This document shows positions 17,436-26,803 of a stretch of 64,000 nucleotides of DNA, in pieces; within the stretch, counting starts at the first letter, position 1, and every line of letters begins with the position of its first letter. A program made the translations under genes and the position numbers. Below the pieces are notes generated by a model. That model saw nothing but the letters and a program-made list of their open reading frames with translations, did not search any database and had not been told where the DNA came from. The stretch is from Pseudonocardia kujensis (GTDB taxonomy: Bacteria; Actinomycetota; Actinomycetes; Mycobacteriales; Pseudonocardiaceae): assembly GCF_021283305.1 (NCBI RefSeq), contig NZ_JAJSOK010000018.1, forward strand, positions 55,591 to 119,590, in the 5' to 3' direction.

Positions 17436-17535
17436 TCAGAGGTGCGTGCCGGCGTCGACGACGATCTCGGTGCCGGTGGCCGGCCGAAGCCGGGTGACCG
17501 CACCGAGGACGGCGACGGCTCCGACGTCGGCGGTG
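17436..17535 (-). pseudogene. C-terminal tail of an SDR gene (remnant)
   Basis: Upstream of hmgA the minus strand encodes about 33 residues ending [16 protein letters not shown] and a stop. This is the characteristic last strand of short-chain dehydrogenases (TGTxIxVDGG). No cofactor loop or active site precedes it; the frame upstream is not SDR-like. I infer the 3' stump of a deleted SDR gene. Confidence 0.6.
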
Positions 17536-17614
17536 GGGTGTGCGCAGCGGGCTGTTCGCCGCGCGACGGGAGAGCTCGACCGTCCCCGGCGCGCAAACCC
17601 GTCAGGATGTGTGC

Positions 17615-19192
17615 GTGCTGGGACTGGAGATGGCGGTCGTCCTCGGCGTCGCCTTGGTCATGTGCGGTGCGCTGGCGCGCCGCTACCCGATCGCGCCGGC
17701 GATCCTGCTGGTGCTCGTGGGTGTGCTCCTCGGTTTCGCGCCACACCTGCGGGAGGCCCAGTTGCCGCCGGAGGTCGTGCTGCTGGTGTTCCTGCCGGTG
17801 CTGCTGTACTGGGAGAGCCTGACCACCTCGCTCCGCGAGATCCGCAACAACCTCCGCGTCGTGGTCCTCACCAGCACCGTGCTGGTCTTCGCCACCGCGG
17901 CGGCGGTGGCGGCCGTGGCACACGCGATCGGCCTGGCGTGGGGGCCGGCCTGGGTGCTCGGTGCCGCGCTCGCGCCGACGGATGCGACCGCGGTCGGGGT
18001 GCTGGCCCGGCGGCTCCCTCGCCGGACCGTGACCGTGCTGCGCGCGGAGAGCCTGGTCAACGACGGCACCGCGCTGGTGATCTACGGCCTCGCGGTCGGG
18101 GTCACCGTCGGCGAGGAGTACCTGACGCCGCTGCACGTGAGCGGCCTGCTGGTCCTGGCCTACGGCGGAGGGGTGCTCGCGGGCGCGGTGACGGGGCTGG
18201 TGAGCTGGCAGCTGCGCCGCCGGATGGACGATCCGATGCTGGAGAACATCGCGATGCTGGTGACGCCTTTCGCGGCGTTCCTGCTGGCCGAGTCGGTCCA
18301 CGCCTCCGGCGTGCTGGCGGTCGTCGTGTGCGGGCTGTTCCTCAGCCAGGTGACCCCGCGCATCACCAGCGCGGTCACCCGGCAGACCTCCGTCCCGTTC
18401 TGGACGGTCACGACGACGGTGCTCAGCAGCGCCCTGTTCGTGCTCGTCGGTCTCCAGGCCCACACCGCGATCCGCGGGCTCTCCAGCGTCTCGCCCCTGC
18501 GCGCGCTGGTCGACGTCCTGCTGGTCACCGCGGTGGTGATCGGGGTGCGCTGGGCGTGGATCTACACCACGCCGTACATCATCCGCGCGCTCGACCGGCG
18601 GCCTGTGCAGCGGTTGCGCCGGATCGGGGCCCGGCAGCGCTCCGTCAGCGCCGTGGCCGGGTTCCGCGGCGCCGTCTCGCTCGCCGCGGTGCTCGCCGTG
18701 CCGCAGACCCTGGACTCCGGGGCGCCCTTCCCCGACCGCGACCTCATCGTCGTGATCACCTCGGGAGTGATCGTGTTGACCCTGCTTCAGGCACTGCTGC
18801 TTCCGCGCGTGGTGCGGTTCGCCCGGCTCCCGGCCGACAACTCCGTCGCGGAGGAACGGCAGTACGCCGAGGTGTCCATCGCCGACGCCGCGATCGACTC
18901 GATCGCCGACACCGCGGCCGAGCTGGGCACCGACGAGCGCGTCGTCGCGCGGGTGCGCACCGAGATCGAGAAGCGGCGCACGCTGCTGGCGGCCGACGAG
19001 GCCGACGACGACCCGGTGACCCGGCACGACGACCAGTACGCCGGCCTCTGGCTCGCGCTCATCGCCCGTCAGCGCGAGGCGCTCCTCGAGCTGCGTGACG
19101 AGCAGCGGATCGACGACATCGTGCTGCGCCAGGTCCAGGCTCGTCTGGACATCGAGGAGGTCCGGTTCTCCCGGGCCAACCCGGGCGACTGA
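17615..19192 (+). CDS. Na+/H+ antiporter, CPA1 (NhaP/NHE) family
   Basis: This membrane antiporter of about 525 residues has around twelve transmembrane segments in the first 420 residues. Family motifs are [25 protein letters not shown] and [15 protein letters not shown], where the Asn-Asp pair lies in the ion path. [17 protein letters not shown] is the conserved arginine segment. A soluble C-terminal tail of about 110 residues (charged, helical) follows. The start is uncertain: GTG at 17615 has AGGA at good distance, while GTG 17609 and ATG 17630 are alternatives. It stands alone, divergent from hmgA, and probably serves pH or sodium homeostasis. Confidence 0.88.
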   Translation: MLGLEMAVVLGVALVMCGALARRYPIAPAILLVLVGVLLGFAPHLREAQLPPEVVLLVFLPVLLYWESLTTSLREIRNNLRVVVLTSTVLVFATAAAVAAVAHAIGLAWGPAWVLGAALAPTDATAVGVLARRLPRRTVTVLRAESLVNDGTALVIYGLAVGVTVGEEYLTPLHVSGLLVLAYGGGVLAGAVTGLVSWQLRRRMDDPMLENIAMLVTPFAAFLLAESVHASGVLAVVVCGLFLSQVTPRITSAVTRQTSVPFWTVTTTVLSSALFVLVGLQAHTAIRGLSSVSPLRALVDVLLVTAVVIGVRWAWIYTTPYIIRALDRRPVQRLRRIGARQRSVSAVAGFRGAVSLAAVLAVPQTLDSGAPFPDRDLIVVITSGVIVLTLLQALLLPRVVRFARLPADNSVAEERQYAEVSIADAAIDSIADTAAELGTDERVVARVRTEIEKRRTLLAADEADDDPVTRHDDQYAGLWLALIARQREALLELRDEQRIDDIVLRQVQARLDIEEVRFSRANPGD

Positions 19193-19392
19193 GCGGCGTC
19201 CCGACCACCCCGCCACGGCAGGCACGACGGGTCGGCGGTGCAGGGCGGCGGAGGTGAACCGGACGAGGACGACGGTCATCCGCGACGGCTCCCGGCCGCT
19301 GGAGACGGGATGATGGAGACGTCGCCGCTGAAGGTTCCTGCCGGTCGGGCCGACGGTCTCGAGCCCCCACGGGTACTCCTCGGCGGGGGAGC

Positions 19393-19734
19393 TCAGGGGT
19401 GCAGGAGGGTCTTGATGGCGCGGCGCTCGTCCATGGTCGCGATAGCCCTCGGCGGCCTCGTCGAGGGGCAGTTCGAGGTCGAAGACCTTCCCGGGGTCGA
19501 CGGTCCGGTCGTAGACGAGGTCGATCAGGTCGGGCAGGAAGGTTCAGTGGGTTCGGAAGCGCTGCTCGGCCACGGTGATCAGGCTGCGTTCCTCGGGCGT
19601 GCGGTCGGTGCGCGGCCGGACCTGCCCGAACAGCACGTCGTCGCTCAGGCGGACAGCTCGGGCGCGACGTCGCGGAACGCCTTCGGCCCGCCGGACGGCT
19701 CGCTCTGGTCCTGCTCCTGTGCCGTGTCTGCCAT
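19393..19734 (-). pseudogene. Chimeric remnant: carboxymuconolactone decarboxylase start joined to Zn-ADH end
   Basis: From an ATG at 19734 (with AGGAACG upstream) the minus strand reads MADTAQEQDQSEPSGGPKAF, the start of a carboxymuconolactone-decarboxylase-family protein. After a one-base loss it continues as LSDDVLFGQVRPRTDRTPEE and RSLITVA. The similarity then stops, and about 20 residues later [27 protein letters not shown] and (after another shift) [14 protein letters not shown] appear, which is the C-terminus of a zinc alcohol dehydrogenase. Two gene ends are thus fused by deletion of everything between. The rest of the 19.2-19.85 kb gap shows nothing recognisable. Confidence 0.65.
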
Positions 19735-19845
19735 GGGGTCGTTCCTTCCCGGTGGCGTCGGGTTCAGTCCTGCGGCGTTCCCGCGCGACGGCCGTGGCCG
19801 GAGATCCGTTGGTCCGCCACGACTCGTCCGACGCTAGGGTCTGCC

Positions 19846-20322
19846 ATGATCACGACACGGCCGGCAGAGCGCCGGGACGTCGACGCAGCCGCGCGTCTGG
19901 CGCACGACGCCTATCAGCACTACGCGGCGCGGATCGGCCGACCGCCGGCGCCGATGGAGGCCGACTATGCGGCGGCAGTCGGCGACGGGACGATGTGGGT
20001 CGCGGAGGACGACAACGGTCTGCTCGGCTTCATCGTGCTCCTCGACGCCGATGACCACCTCCTGCTCGACAACGTCGCCGTGGACCCGCTCGCCCAGGGG
20101 CGGGGAGTCGGCGCGCAACTCCTCGCCTTCGCCGAGGTCGAAGCCTCCCGCCGGGGGTACGACCGGATCAAGCTCTACACGAACGAGGCCATGACGGAGA
20201 ATCTCGACTACTACCTCCGGAAGGGCTACGTCGAGACCCGTCGTGGCGAGCAGGACGGATATCGCCGGGTCTTCCTCACCAAGACCCTCGGCGGTCGCTC
20301 CGAGGAGCGCCCGGAGTCGTAG
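19846..20322 (+). CDS. GNAT family N-acetyltransferase
   Basis: This 158-residue GNAT protein begins with ITTRPAERRDVDAAARLAHD and has the core strand LLDNVAVDPLAQGRGVGAQL, whose QGRGVG forms the acetyl-CoA pyrophosphate loop. It ends with the family's typical NLDYYLRKGYVETRRGEQ. It acetylates an unknown amine. It has no functional partner nearby: the gene lies between the decayed segment at 19.4-19.7 kb and another remnant, so it may be a lone survivor of a former locus. Confidence 0.85.
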   Translation: MITTRPAERRDVDAAARLAHDAYQHYAARIGRPPAPMEADYAAAVGDGTMWVAEDDNGLLGFIVLLDADDHLLLDNVAVDPLAQGRGVGAQLLAFAEVEASRRGYDRIKLYTNEAMTENLDYYLRKGYVETRRGEQDGYRRVFLTKTLGGRSEERPES

Positions 20323-20339
20323 GGTGTCACCCCTCCCGC

Positions 20340-20515
20340 GGCTCCTCCCGATCGAGGCGTCCGGCCGGTGTGGCCGCGACGAGGGATGTGCCGCCCGACG
20401 ACGACGTGAAGTTCGCGCTCCGGCAGGTGAAATCGGGTCTTCGGGAGGAGCCCGAGGTTCCCGGTGTGGTCGTGGTGCCGGTGCGTCAGGACGACGTCGT
20501 CTCGTCGGTCTCGCC
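20340..20515 (-). pseudogene. Metallo-beta-lactamase-fold hydrolase fragment
   Basis: The minus strand encodes DDVVLTHRHHDHTGNLGLLP followed by KTRFHLPERELHVVVG. This is the metal-binding HxHxDH core and following strand of an MBL-fold hydrolase of the lactonase type. The preceding 80-100 residues and the C-terminal half are missing, and there is no credible start. It directly adjoins the end of the dehydrogenase gene at 20518. I infer a gene remnant. Confidence 0.55.
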
Positions 20516-20517
20516 GT

Positions 20518-21420
20518 TCACGGCACGTCGCGCCCGGCGGCACGGACCTCGACCCCGGCCCACTCCTCGACGAGCCGGGCGATGCTGGTGAAGTCGGAGT
20601 CCGCGCCGAGCTGGTCACGGGCCTGCCGCCACATCTGGTGCACCACCGAACCGACCCAGGTCGGGACCCGGAGGTTCGCGGCCTCCTCGGCGAACAGCCC
20701 GAGGTCCTTCTCCATCAACCCGGTGGCGAAGCCGAAGTCGAAGCTCCCGGGCAGGACCGACCGCGGGAACTTGTCCTGGGTCGCGCTGTTGCGGCCCGAG
20801 CCGGCGTTGAGGACGTCGAGCATCGTCCGCGGATCCAGACCGGCCTTGGCGCCGACCGCCATCGCCTCCGAGGTGGTCGCCAGTGCCGCAGCGGACAGGT
20901 AGTTGTTCACCAGCTTCATCGCCTGCCCGAGGCCCGGCTCCATGCCGACGTGGAAGACCTTCCCGAGGACGGAGAGCACCGGCTGCAGCGCCGCGAAGTC
21001 CGCGGCCGGGGCGGACGCCATCACGGCGAGCGTGCCCTTCTCCGCGCCGCTCGTACCCCCGCTCACCGGGGCGTCGATCGCGGTCACGCCGCGGGAGCAG
21101 AGCTCCCCGGCGATCCGGCGGGCCGTGCGGGTGCCGGTGGTGGACAGCTCCACCACCCGCCGGACCGCGCCGCCCTGTGCGAGCCCGTCCGGCCCGAGCA
21201 CGACGTCGAGCACGATCGCGGGCGTCGGCAGGCTGGTGAGCACCACCTCGGCACGGTCCGCGACCTGCTCGGCCGAGCCCGCCGCCGTCGCTCCGAGGGC
21301 GACGAGGGCCTCGACCGCCTCGGCGTCGACGTCGTGGACGACGAGGTCGTGCCCGGCGTCGACGAGCCGGGTCGCCATCCGTGATCCCATCCGGCCGAGG
21401 CCGACGAACCCGAGTTCCAT
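20518..21420 (-). CDS. 3-hydroxyisobutyrate dehydrogenase-family NAD(P) oxidoreductase
   Basis: This 300-residue beta-hydroxyacid dehydrogenase begins MELGFVGLGRMGSRMATRLV with the dinucleotide loop GLGRMG. It continues with the substrate motif DAPVSGGTSGAEKGTLAVM and the catalytic lysine segment GQAMKLVNNYLSAAALATTS, and fits the family's 290-300 residue length. Members oxidise 3-hydroxyisobutyrate, tartronate semialdehyde, or related beta-hydroxy acids. Downstream genes on the same strand are remnants, so its original pathway may be lost. The start ATG follows GGAGGGCAGCGAG-like sequence. Confidence 0.86.
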   Translation of the reverse strand: MELGFVGLGRMGSRMATRLVDAGHDLVVHDVDAEAVEALVALGATAAGSAEQVADRAEVVLTSLPTPAIVLDVVLGPDGLAQGGAVRRVVELSTTGTRTARRIAGELCSRGVTAIDAPVSGGTSGAEKGTLAVMASAPAADFAALQPVLSVLGKVFHVGMEPGLGQAMKLVNNYLSAAALATTSEAMAVGAKAGLDPRTMLDVLNAGSGRNSATQDKFPRSVLPGSFDFGFATGLMEKDLGLFAEEAANLRVPTWVGSVVHQMWRQARDQLGADSDFTSIARLVEEWAGVEVRAAGRDVP

Positions 21421-21434
21421 CTCGCTGCCCTCCG

Positions 21435-21650
21435 TCAGGGAGTCGGGGCCGGGCGGGCGACGGGTCCGGTCTCGGCCTCGAGGATCGCCTGCCGGGTCTC
21501 GAAGCCGTCCGGTGTCGCCGGGAAGCCGCAGTACGCGGCGACCTGCAGGAGGACCTCGCGGATCTCCGCCGTGAGCGCGCCGTCGACGTACTCGTCGCCG
21601 ACGACCGCGCGGCGGATCCCCATGCCCTGCGCGTAGGTGCTGTCGTTCAT
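21435..21650 (-). pseudogene. Carboxymuconolactone decarboxylase-family gene with internal deletion
   Basis: The 71-residue frame joins the N-terminus of a carboxymuconolactone decarboxylase (MGIRRAVVGDEYVD) directly to its C-terminus (TAEIREVLLQVAAYCGFPAT). Full members are about 125-135 residues. The missing 55-60 residues include the conserved Cys/His-bearing helices (usually LxxLAxLxAxxxxxEL), so activity is unlikely. The deletion is in frame, and the ATG retains its context. It sits just after the dehydrogenase start, in the same orientation. Confidence 0.7.
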
Positions 21651-21699
21651 GATCCTCCTCGTCGTGGTCGGCGGGGCGGCTCGAGCGCGCGGAGGCGAT

Positions 21700-22092
21700 T
21701 CACCACGACGCCGCGCGGAGGGCGCGTTCGTAGTCCTCGTCGGACACCTCGTGCAGCCATTCGGTGGCGCCGAAGGAGTACGCGGTCTGGGTCAGCAGGC
21801 TGTCCGGGCCGGCGCCGTGCCAGTGCACTTCGCCGGCCGGTGTCCAGACGCTCTGCCCCGCTCGGATCGGCCCGCCGAGCCCGTCCTCCCTGACGACGAA
21901 GCCGCTGCCGTGGGTGGCCAGGATGAGCTGGCCGCCCTCGTGCCGGTGCCAGTAGGTCCGGGCACGCGGGGCGAAGGCCACCAGGTTGACGACGGGGTCG
22001 TCGCCGGAGATCGGGTCGGCCCAGACCTCGCCGGTGAACGTCTCGGTGCGGCGGACGCTGGGCTTCCCCGAGCGTCCCGGGATCAAATGCAT
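21700..22092 (-). CDS. Cupin-domain protein
   Basis: This 130-residue single-domain cupin has the first motif RTYWHRHEGGQLILATHGSG, with three metal-ligand candidates (His, His, Gln/Glu), and the second motif VWTPAGEVHWHGAG. It resembles small cupins found with carboxymuconolactone decarboxylases in aromatic or aldehyde metabolism; a broken gene of that family is adjacent. It could be a metal-dependent isomerase or a detoxifying enzyme. The start is an ATG with AGGGAGCACGC upstream. The function is not established. Confidence 0.8.
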   Translation of the reverse strand: MHLIPGRSGKPSVRRTETFTGEVWADPISGDDPVVNLVAFAPRARTYWHRHEGGQLILATHGSGFVVREDGLGGPIRAGQSVWTPAGEVHWHGAGPDSLLTQTAYSFGATEWLHEVSDEDYERALRAASW

Positions 22093-22118
22093 GCGTGCTC
22101 CCTGTTCTTCGGTGGGGA

Positions 22119-23489
22119 TCAGGAGCGTGTCGTCGCGTTGTCCGGTGCGGACGCGGCGATCGGCCCGCGCTGCTCGCTCGGGCCGAGGTCACGCCGGCGC
22201 GTCTCCGGCAGCACCCGCCACAGAACGATCGTGCAGACGAGGGCGACGCCCGCCATGTAGACGGCCGGGAGCCCCACCCCGGCGCCCGCGGCGGCGAGCG
22301 CGGCGGCGATCAGTGGTCCGGGCCCGGCGATGAGGGCGGCGCCCAGGTTGTAGCCGATGGCGCTGCCGGTGGAGCGCATGTGCGCCGGGAACAGCTCGAT
22401 GAGCATCACCGTCGTGGTGCTGTTGTGCATGGCCTCGAAGAGGCCGAAGAGCACCAGGCCGAGGACCGCGACGACCGGGTTGCCGGTCGCCATGAGCAGG
22501 AACGCGGGCACGGCGAAGAGCGCCAGACCTGCCCCACCGATGAGGGAGACCGGTCGCCGGCCGACCCGGTCGGACAGGGCGCCCATGACGGGGCACAGCG
22601 CTGCGTACAGCAGTGCCCCGACGGCGACGACGACCAGCGCCGCGAAGCGGTCCATCTTGACCGTGACCGTCAGGAAGGTCGTCACGTACGTCGCGATGTA
22701 GTAGAAGCCGAGCACCGTGATGGCGGAGAGGGCGAAGGAGATCGCGACGCTCCGGCCCTGCGAACGTCCCACCTCCCGGATCGGGGCGTCGGCGATGTCG
22801 CCGCGGGCCTTCAGCGCCTGGAAGACCTCGGTGTCCTCGAGCTTCATCCGCAGGTAGAGGCCCACGAGGGTGAGCGGGAACGCGGCGAGGAACGGGATGC
22901 GCCAACCCCAGCCGACGATGTCCTCGGGTGCGACGGTGGACTGGATGAGCAGCGCGGAGCCGGCGCCCACCGCGACGGCGAGGGCGGCGGTCATCGGGAT
23001 GACGCTGGCGGTGACGCCCCGCCGGTTCGACGGCGCGCTCTCCACCAGGAACGCCGCCGAACCGGTCCACTCGCCACCCGCGCTGAAGCCCTGCACGCAG
23101 CGCAGCAGAACCAGCAGGACCGGCGCAGCGACACCGATCGCGGCGAAGGGCGGCAGCAGTGCGATGAGGGCGGTCGCCAGGCCCATGAGGACGACGGAGA
23201 GCATGAGCGCGAAGCGGCGGCCACGGCGGTCGCCGATGGCGCCGATGACGAACCCGCCCACGGGCCGCATCAGGAACGCGACGCCGTACACCGCGAGGGT
23301 CGAGAGCAACGACGCCGTGGGGCTGGAGCTGGGGAAGAAGTTCGCACCGATCGCCGTGGCGAAGAAGCCGTAGATGGCGAAGTCGAACCACTCCATGAAG
23401 TTGCCGACGGCGGCGGCGACGAGGCGCCGGCGACGGTCCGGCCCGGCGGTGCCGGTCCGGGTGACGGATGCTGACAAGAGACTCACCAC
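22119..23489 (-). CDS. MFS transporter, MHS family
   Basis: This 456-residue protein has twelve predicted membrane segments. It has the MHS hallmarks NFMEWFDFAIYGFFATAIG, RPVGGFVIGAIGDRRGRRFA and GFSAGGEWTGSAAFLVESAP. Related transporters move dicarboxylates, betaines or shikimate with protons. It is transcribed with the hydrolase upstream and the cupin downstream, and the LysR regulator at 24.9 kb is divergent. It probably imports the hydrolase's substrate or the product of its action. Confidence 0.88.
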   Translation of the reverse strand: MVSLLSASVTRTGTAGPDRRRRLVAAAVGNFMEWFDFAIYGFFATAIGANFFPSSSPTASLLSTLAVYGVAFLMRPVGGFVIGAIGDRRGRRFALMLSVVLMGLATALIALLPPFAAIGVAAPVLLVLLRCVQGFSAGGEWTGSAAFLVESAPSNRRGVTASVIPMTAALAVAVGAGSALLIQSTVAPEDIVGWGWRIPFLAAFPLTLVGLYLRMKLEDTEVFQALKARGDIADAPIREVGRSQGRSVAISFALSAITVLGFYYIATYVTTFLTVTVKMDRFAALVVVAVGALLYAALCPVMGALSDRVGRRPVSLIGGAGLALFAVPAFLLMATGNPVVAVLGLVLFGLFEAMHNSTTTVMLIELFPAHMRSTGSAIGYNLGAALIAGPGPLIAAALAAAGAGVGLPAVYMAGVALVCTIVLWRVLPETRRRDLGPSEQRGPIAASAPDNATTRS

Positions 23490-23543
23490 TTCTCTGGGAT
23501 GGCCTGGGGGCAGCGGCCGGCGGCGGAACCGCCGCCGGGTCGA

Positions 23544-24788
23544 TCAGCGCTCGTACTTGTCGTGCAGCAGCGCGAGGACGGGGAAGAAGTACTCGGCGAA
23601 GCTGGCCGGGTCCTCGGACATCGGGAAGTGGCCCTTCCCCTCCATCTCGACCAGCTGCCCGCCCAGGCGCTCGGCCGCCGTCCGGCTCATCTCGGTGGTG
23701 GCCGAGTAGTCGTACTCACCGCTGAACACGTAGAGCGGGCAGCGGGCGGTGCCGAGGGAGTCGGCCACCCGGGGCAGGTCCTGCGAGTAGAAGTACGTGT
23801 CGCCCTGGTAGATGCCGGGGCCGGACTGCGCGTAGCCCCACAGGGTCTGGGCGGCCGGGCCCGCGGGGCTGGTGGGCGCGATCAGCCCACCCACCCAGCT
23901 GGTCAGGAACGACGAGTGGTCGACGTCCGTCCGGTTGGTCCAGTCGACGAACCGCGACGGGTTGCCGAGGCCGCCCTCCAGGGCGCACACGCCGGTGAAC
24001 CGGTCGCCGTGCTCGGCGGCCAGGTACAGGGCGATGGCGCCGCCCATCGAACAACCGGCGAGCACCGGCCGCTCCAGCCCCAGGCCGTCCATGAACGCCA
24101 GCACCGTCGCGGCGTAGGTGGCGGTCGTGAGCCGGTAGGTCTGCCGCTGCCAGTCGGCGGGTGGCTCGGAACGACCGTGCCAGGGCATGTCGAACGCGTA
24201 GACGGTCCATCGTGCGGTGAGCTCCGGGTCCTCCAGCAGGTACCGGAACTGCCGCGAGTCCGCGCCTGCGGTGTGCAGGCACACCAGCGGGGGCCCGGTG
24301 CCGGCCGACTCGAAGTACAGGCGCTGGCGGCGGCCCTCGACCTCGACCGTGAGGTAGCGCCCGACGACCGGGCTCAGCCCGGCCGCGGGAGCTTCGGGAT
24401 CCGGGCGGCGCTGCGGGGCCGGGGTCACCGTGTCACGCAGGGCGCCCAGGAGGCGGTCGACGACGAGCGCGGCGCGCGCCCACACCGCCCGGTCGCCCCG
24501 CACCGGCGCACCACCCGCGGTCGCGACGAGCGCCTGTGCAGTGGTGAAGCCGCGCGGGCACGGGCTGCTGCAGAACGCCGTCCACTCGGATTCGCCCACC
24601 AGGAACTCGAAGTCCCAGGCGTCGTTGATGCCGGTGGCGGGACGGACCTCGACCTCCGACCCGGTGCAGCGCAGTCCGAAGGACAGACCCGGCAGCTCGA
24701 ACAGCGCGCTCCAGCGGCCGGTGGGCGGGAGGCCCGCGAGCAGGGTGCCGAGGTCGAGGCTGTGCAGGTCGTCGCGGCTGATCGCCAT
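23544..24788 (-). CDS. Alpha/beta hydrolase with N-terminal SCP2-like domain
   Basis: This 414-residue protein has two parts. Residues 1-115 (FELPGLSFGLRCTGSEVEVR, then GINDAWDFEFLVGESEWTAF) resemble a sterol-carrier-protein-2-like lipid-binding domain. A Pro/Ala-rich linker follows, then residues 145-414 are an alpha/beta hydrolase with CLHTAGADSRQ, the elbow GCSMGG (Ser247), an acid candidate in FSGEYDY and His in GKGHFPMSEDP. The ATG at 24788 follows GAGGAGAACCC; the open frame runs upstream into the LysR operator region. A bulky hydrophobic ester is a reasonable substrate guess. The gene is divergent from the LysR regulator. Confidence 0.82.
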   Translation of the reverse strand: MAISRDDLHSLDLGTLLAGLPPTGRWSALFELPGLSFGLRCTGSEVEVRPATGINDAWDFEFLVGESEWTAFCSSPCPRGFTTAQALVATAGGAPVRGDRAVWARAALVVDRLLGALRDTVTPAPQRRPDPEAPAAGLSPVVGRYLTVEVEGRRQRLYFESAGTGPPLVCLHTAGADSRQFRYLLEDPELTARWTVYAFDMPWHGRSEPPADWQRQTYRLTTATYAATVLAFMDGLGLERPVLAGCSMGGAIALYLAAEHGDRFTGVCALEGGLGNPSRFVDWTNRTDVDHSSFLTSWVGGLIAPTSPAGPAAQTLWGYAQSGPGIYQGDTYFYSQDLPRVADSLGTARCPLYVFSGEYDYSATTEMSRTAAERLGGQLVEMEGKGHFPMSEDPASFAEYFFPVLALLHDKYER

Positions 24789-24820
24789 GGGTTCTCCTCG
24801 TCGCTGAGTTCGGCGAAAGG

Positions 24821-24848
24821 TTGCGACACATAGCTGCGACGTGTCCAA
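24821..24848. promoter_or_regulatory. Inverted repeat in hydrolase/LysR intergenic region
   Basis: TTGCGACAC and GTGTCCAA form an imperfect inverted repeat (GACAC-N11-GTGTC core) between the divergent hydrolase and LysR genes. The location and spacing fit a LysR-type binding box. Binding by the adjacent regulator is inferred. Confidence 0.5.
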
Positions 24849-24886
24849 TAGAGGAATTCTGTCGTATCCATAACTCGGAGTGATGC

Positions 24887-25789
24887 GTGGAGACCCGCCA
24901 ACTGCAGCACTTCCTGGCGATCGCCGATGCCGGCACGTTCACGGCGGCGGCCGAGCAGTTGCACATCTCCCAACCCGGCCTGTCCTCGTCGATCCGGGCC
25001 CTCGAGCGTTCCCTCGGCACCCGCCTGTTCGTCCGGACCCGCAAGCGGGCGGAGCTGACCGAGGCAGGCCGGGAGCTCTACTCGGGCGCCCGACGCGCCC
25101 TGGCCACGCTCGAAGCGCTCGAGAGCCAGGTCCGCCGCGGGCCCGGCGTCACCAAGAGCACGCTGCGGGTCGGGTGCATCCCGTCGTTCGCGGGGCTGGA
25201 CCTCGCGGCTCTGATCAGCCGGTTCATCGCGCGCAATCCGGATGTCGACGTCGACGTGGTCGTCGGCATGCCCTTGAGGCACTTCGCCGATCTCGCGAAC
25301 GAGACCATCGAGCTGGCCTTCGTGACGATGCCGCTGGAGCCTCCCGAGGGCATCCGCCTGACTCCGCTGGCCACCTACCCCATGGTGCTCGCCTGTCCCG
25401 CGGGCCACCGGCTCGGCAAACAGACCTCCGTCGAACTGGCCGACCTCGCGGACGAGGCGTTCGTCGACTTCGACGTGGACCTGGCGGCGCGTCAGGTCAC
25501 CGACCAGGCGTTCGCCGCCGCGGACATCACGCGCACCGTCCGCGTGACGTGCAACGAGATCGGTTCCCTGCTGGAACTGGTCGCGCACGGCCTCGGGATC
25601 GCGGTCGTCCCGCGTCCGCTCGCGATCGCCACCCGCGTGCCGGTGGCGATGGTGCCGCTGGCGAATGCCTCTCTGGTGTGGACGGTCGCTGCCGCCACCC
25701 GCCCGGCCGGGGTGACGACGGAGGCCGGCCAGGCCTTCTGGAACCTCATCGCCGACACCGCCACCCCGGTGAGCCAGAAGCGCGCCTGA
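24887..25789 (+). CDS. LysR family transcriptional regulator
   Basis: This 300-residue LysR regulator has an N-terminal winged HTH (AIADAGTFTAAAEQLHISQP, GTRLFVRTRKRAELT) and a periplasmic-binding-protein-like effector domain from about residue 90. The start is GTG at 24887, preceded by GGAG. It is divergent from the SCP2-hydrolase gene and probably activates the hydrolase-MFS-cupin operon in response to its substrate. It converges with another LysR gene 23 bp downstream. Confidence 0.9.
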   Translation: METRQLQHFLAIADAGTFTAAAEQLHISQPGLSSSIRALERSLGTRLFVRTRKRAELTEAGRELYSGARRALATLEALESQVRRGPGVTKSTLRVGCIPSFAGLDLAALISRFIARNPDVDVDVVVGMPLRHFADLANETIELAFVTMPLEPPEGIRLTPLATYPMVLACPAGHRLGKQTSVELADLADEAFVDFDVDLAARQVTDQAFAAADITRTVRVTCNEIGSLLELVAHGLGIAVVPRPLAIATRVPVAMVPLANASLVWTVAAATRPAGVTTEAGQAFWNLIADTATPVSQKRA

Positions 25790-25812
25790 GGGGCCGCCGC
25801 GTCGGGCTCACC

Positions 25813-26700
25813 TCACAACGCCGCCCACTCCTGCGCGACCACGAAGTTCCGGAAGCGGCGCACCACCGGTGTCTCGGGCTGGTCCGCCCGCCAGACCAGC
25901 CCGAGCACCCGGTGCGCCGCGTCGTCGGTCAGCGGGAGGTAGACCGCGTTGGGGTCGGCCCGGTGCGGCCGAGGCCGGGGTACGACGGTGACGCCGAGCC
26001 CCGCTGCGGCGAGGCTCTCCATCGTCGCGATCTCGGCGCTCTCGAACGCGATCTCCGGCTCCACGTCGGCGCGCCCGAGCAGGTCGTCGGTCAGCCTGCG
26101 GAGCCCGAAGTCGGGGCCCAGCATGACGAACGGCTCGCCCGCGGCCTCCGCGACCCCGACCCGACCGCGGTCGGCGAGCCGGTGACCGCGGGGGACGACC
26201 AGACACAGCTGCTCGGTGTGGATCGTGTGCCACGCCAGCTCCGCGGCGGCCGGCCGCGGGCCGGTGACGGCCAGGTCGACGATGCCGTCCGCGACCAGCG
26301 CCTCCAGTTCGTAGGTCGCCGCCTGGGTCAGCGCGAACTGCACCTGCGGCGCCCGGGCGCGGAACCCGCGGATGAGCTCCGGAGCCAGCCAGGTGGCGAC
26401 CGAGTGCAGGAACCCGAGCCGGACCGTGCCGTGCTCCGGATCCCGCAGGGCCTGGATGTGCTCGGCCGCCGCCCGCAGCTCGAGCAGGCTGCGCCGCGCG
26501 TGCCGCAGCAGCACCTCCCCGGACGGGTTGAGCCGCAGGCGCCGGTTGACGCGGTCGAACAGGGGCGCCCCGATCTCGTGCTCCAGTCGTGCCAGGCTGC
26601 GCGACAGTGTGGGCTGGGTCGTGTTCAGCCGCTCCGCCGCCTGTGTCATGTGCGGGGTCTCCGCCAGCGCCACGAACCACGCGAGGTCCTCGACGTTCAT
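25813..26700 (-). CDS. LysR family transcriptional regulator
   Basis: This 295-residue LysR regulator has MNVEDLAWFVALAETPHMTQ and AAERLNTTQPTLSRSLARLE as the HTH, and an effector domain with GTVRLGFLHSVATWLAPELI. It is divergent from the CoA-transferase segment at 26.8-28.9 kb, where the flanking hydratase and acyl-CoA dehydrogenase genes are broken. It may be the former regulator of that locus. The short upstream region contains an AT-rich stretch (AATGTTTCATTTCACGTATT) unlike its surroundings, a plausible promoter. Confidence 0.9.
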   Translation of the reverse strand: MNVEDLAWFVALAETPHMTQAAERLNTTQPTLSRSLARLEHEIGAPLFDRVNRRLRLNPSGEVLLRHARRSLLELRAAAEHIQALRDPEHGTVRLGFLHSVATWLAPELIRGFRARAPQVQFALTQAATYELEALVADGIVDLAVTGPRPAAAELAWHTIHTEQLCLVVPRGHRLADRGRVGVAEAAGEPFVMLGPDFGLRRLTDDLLGRADVEPEIAFESAEIATMESLAAAGLGVTVVPRPRPHRADPNAVYLPLTDDAAHRVLGLVWRADQPETPVVRRFRNFVVAQEWAAL

Positions 26701-26803
26701 GCGTCGAGCGTATCGACCTGATGAGAATGTTTCATTTCACGTATTGCCTCTGCTCGGTCACGATTCCCGGGACGTCGCCGAGGTCGACCGACGGAGGAGC
26801 AGC

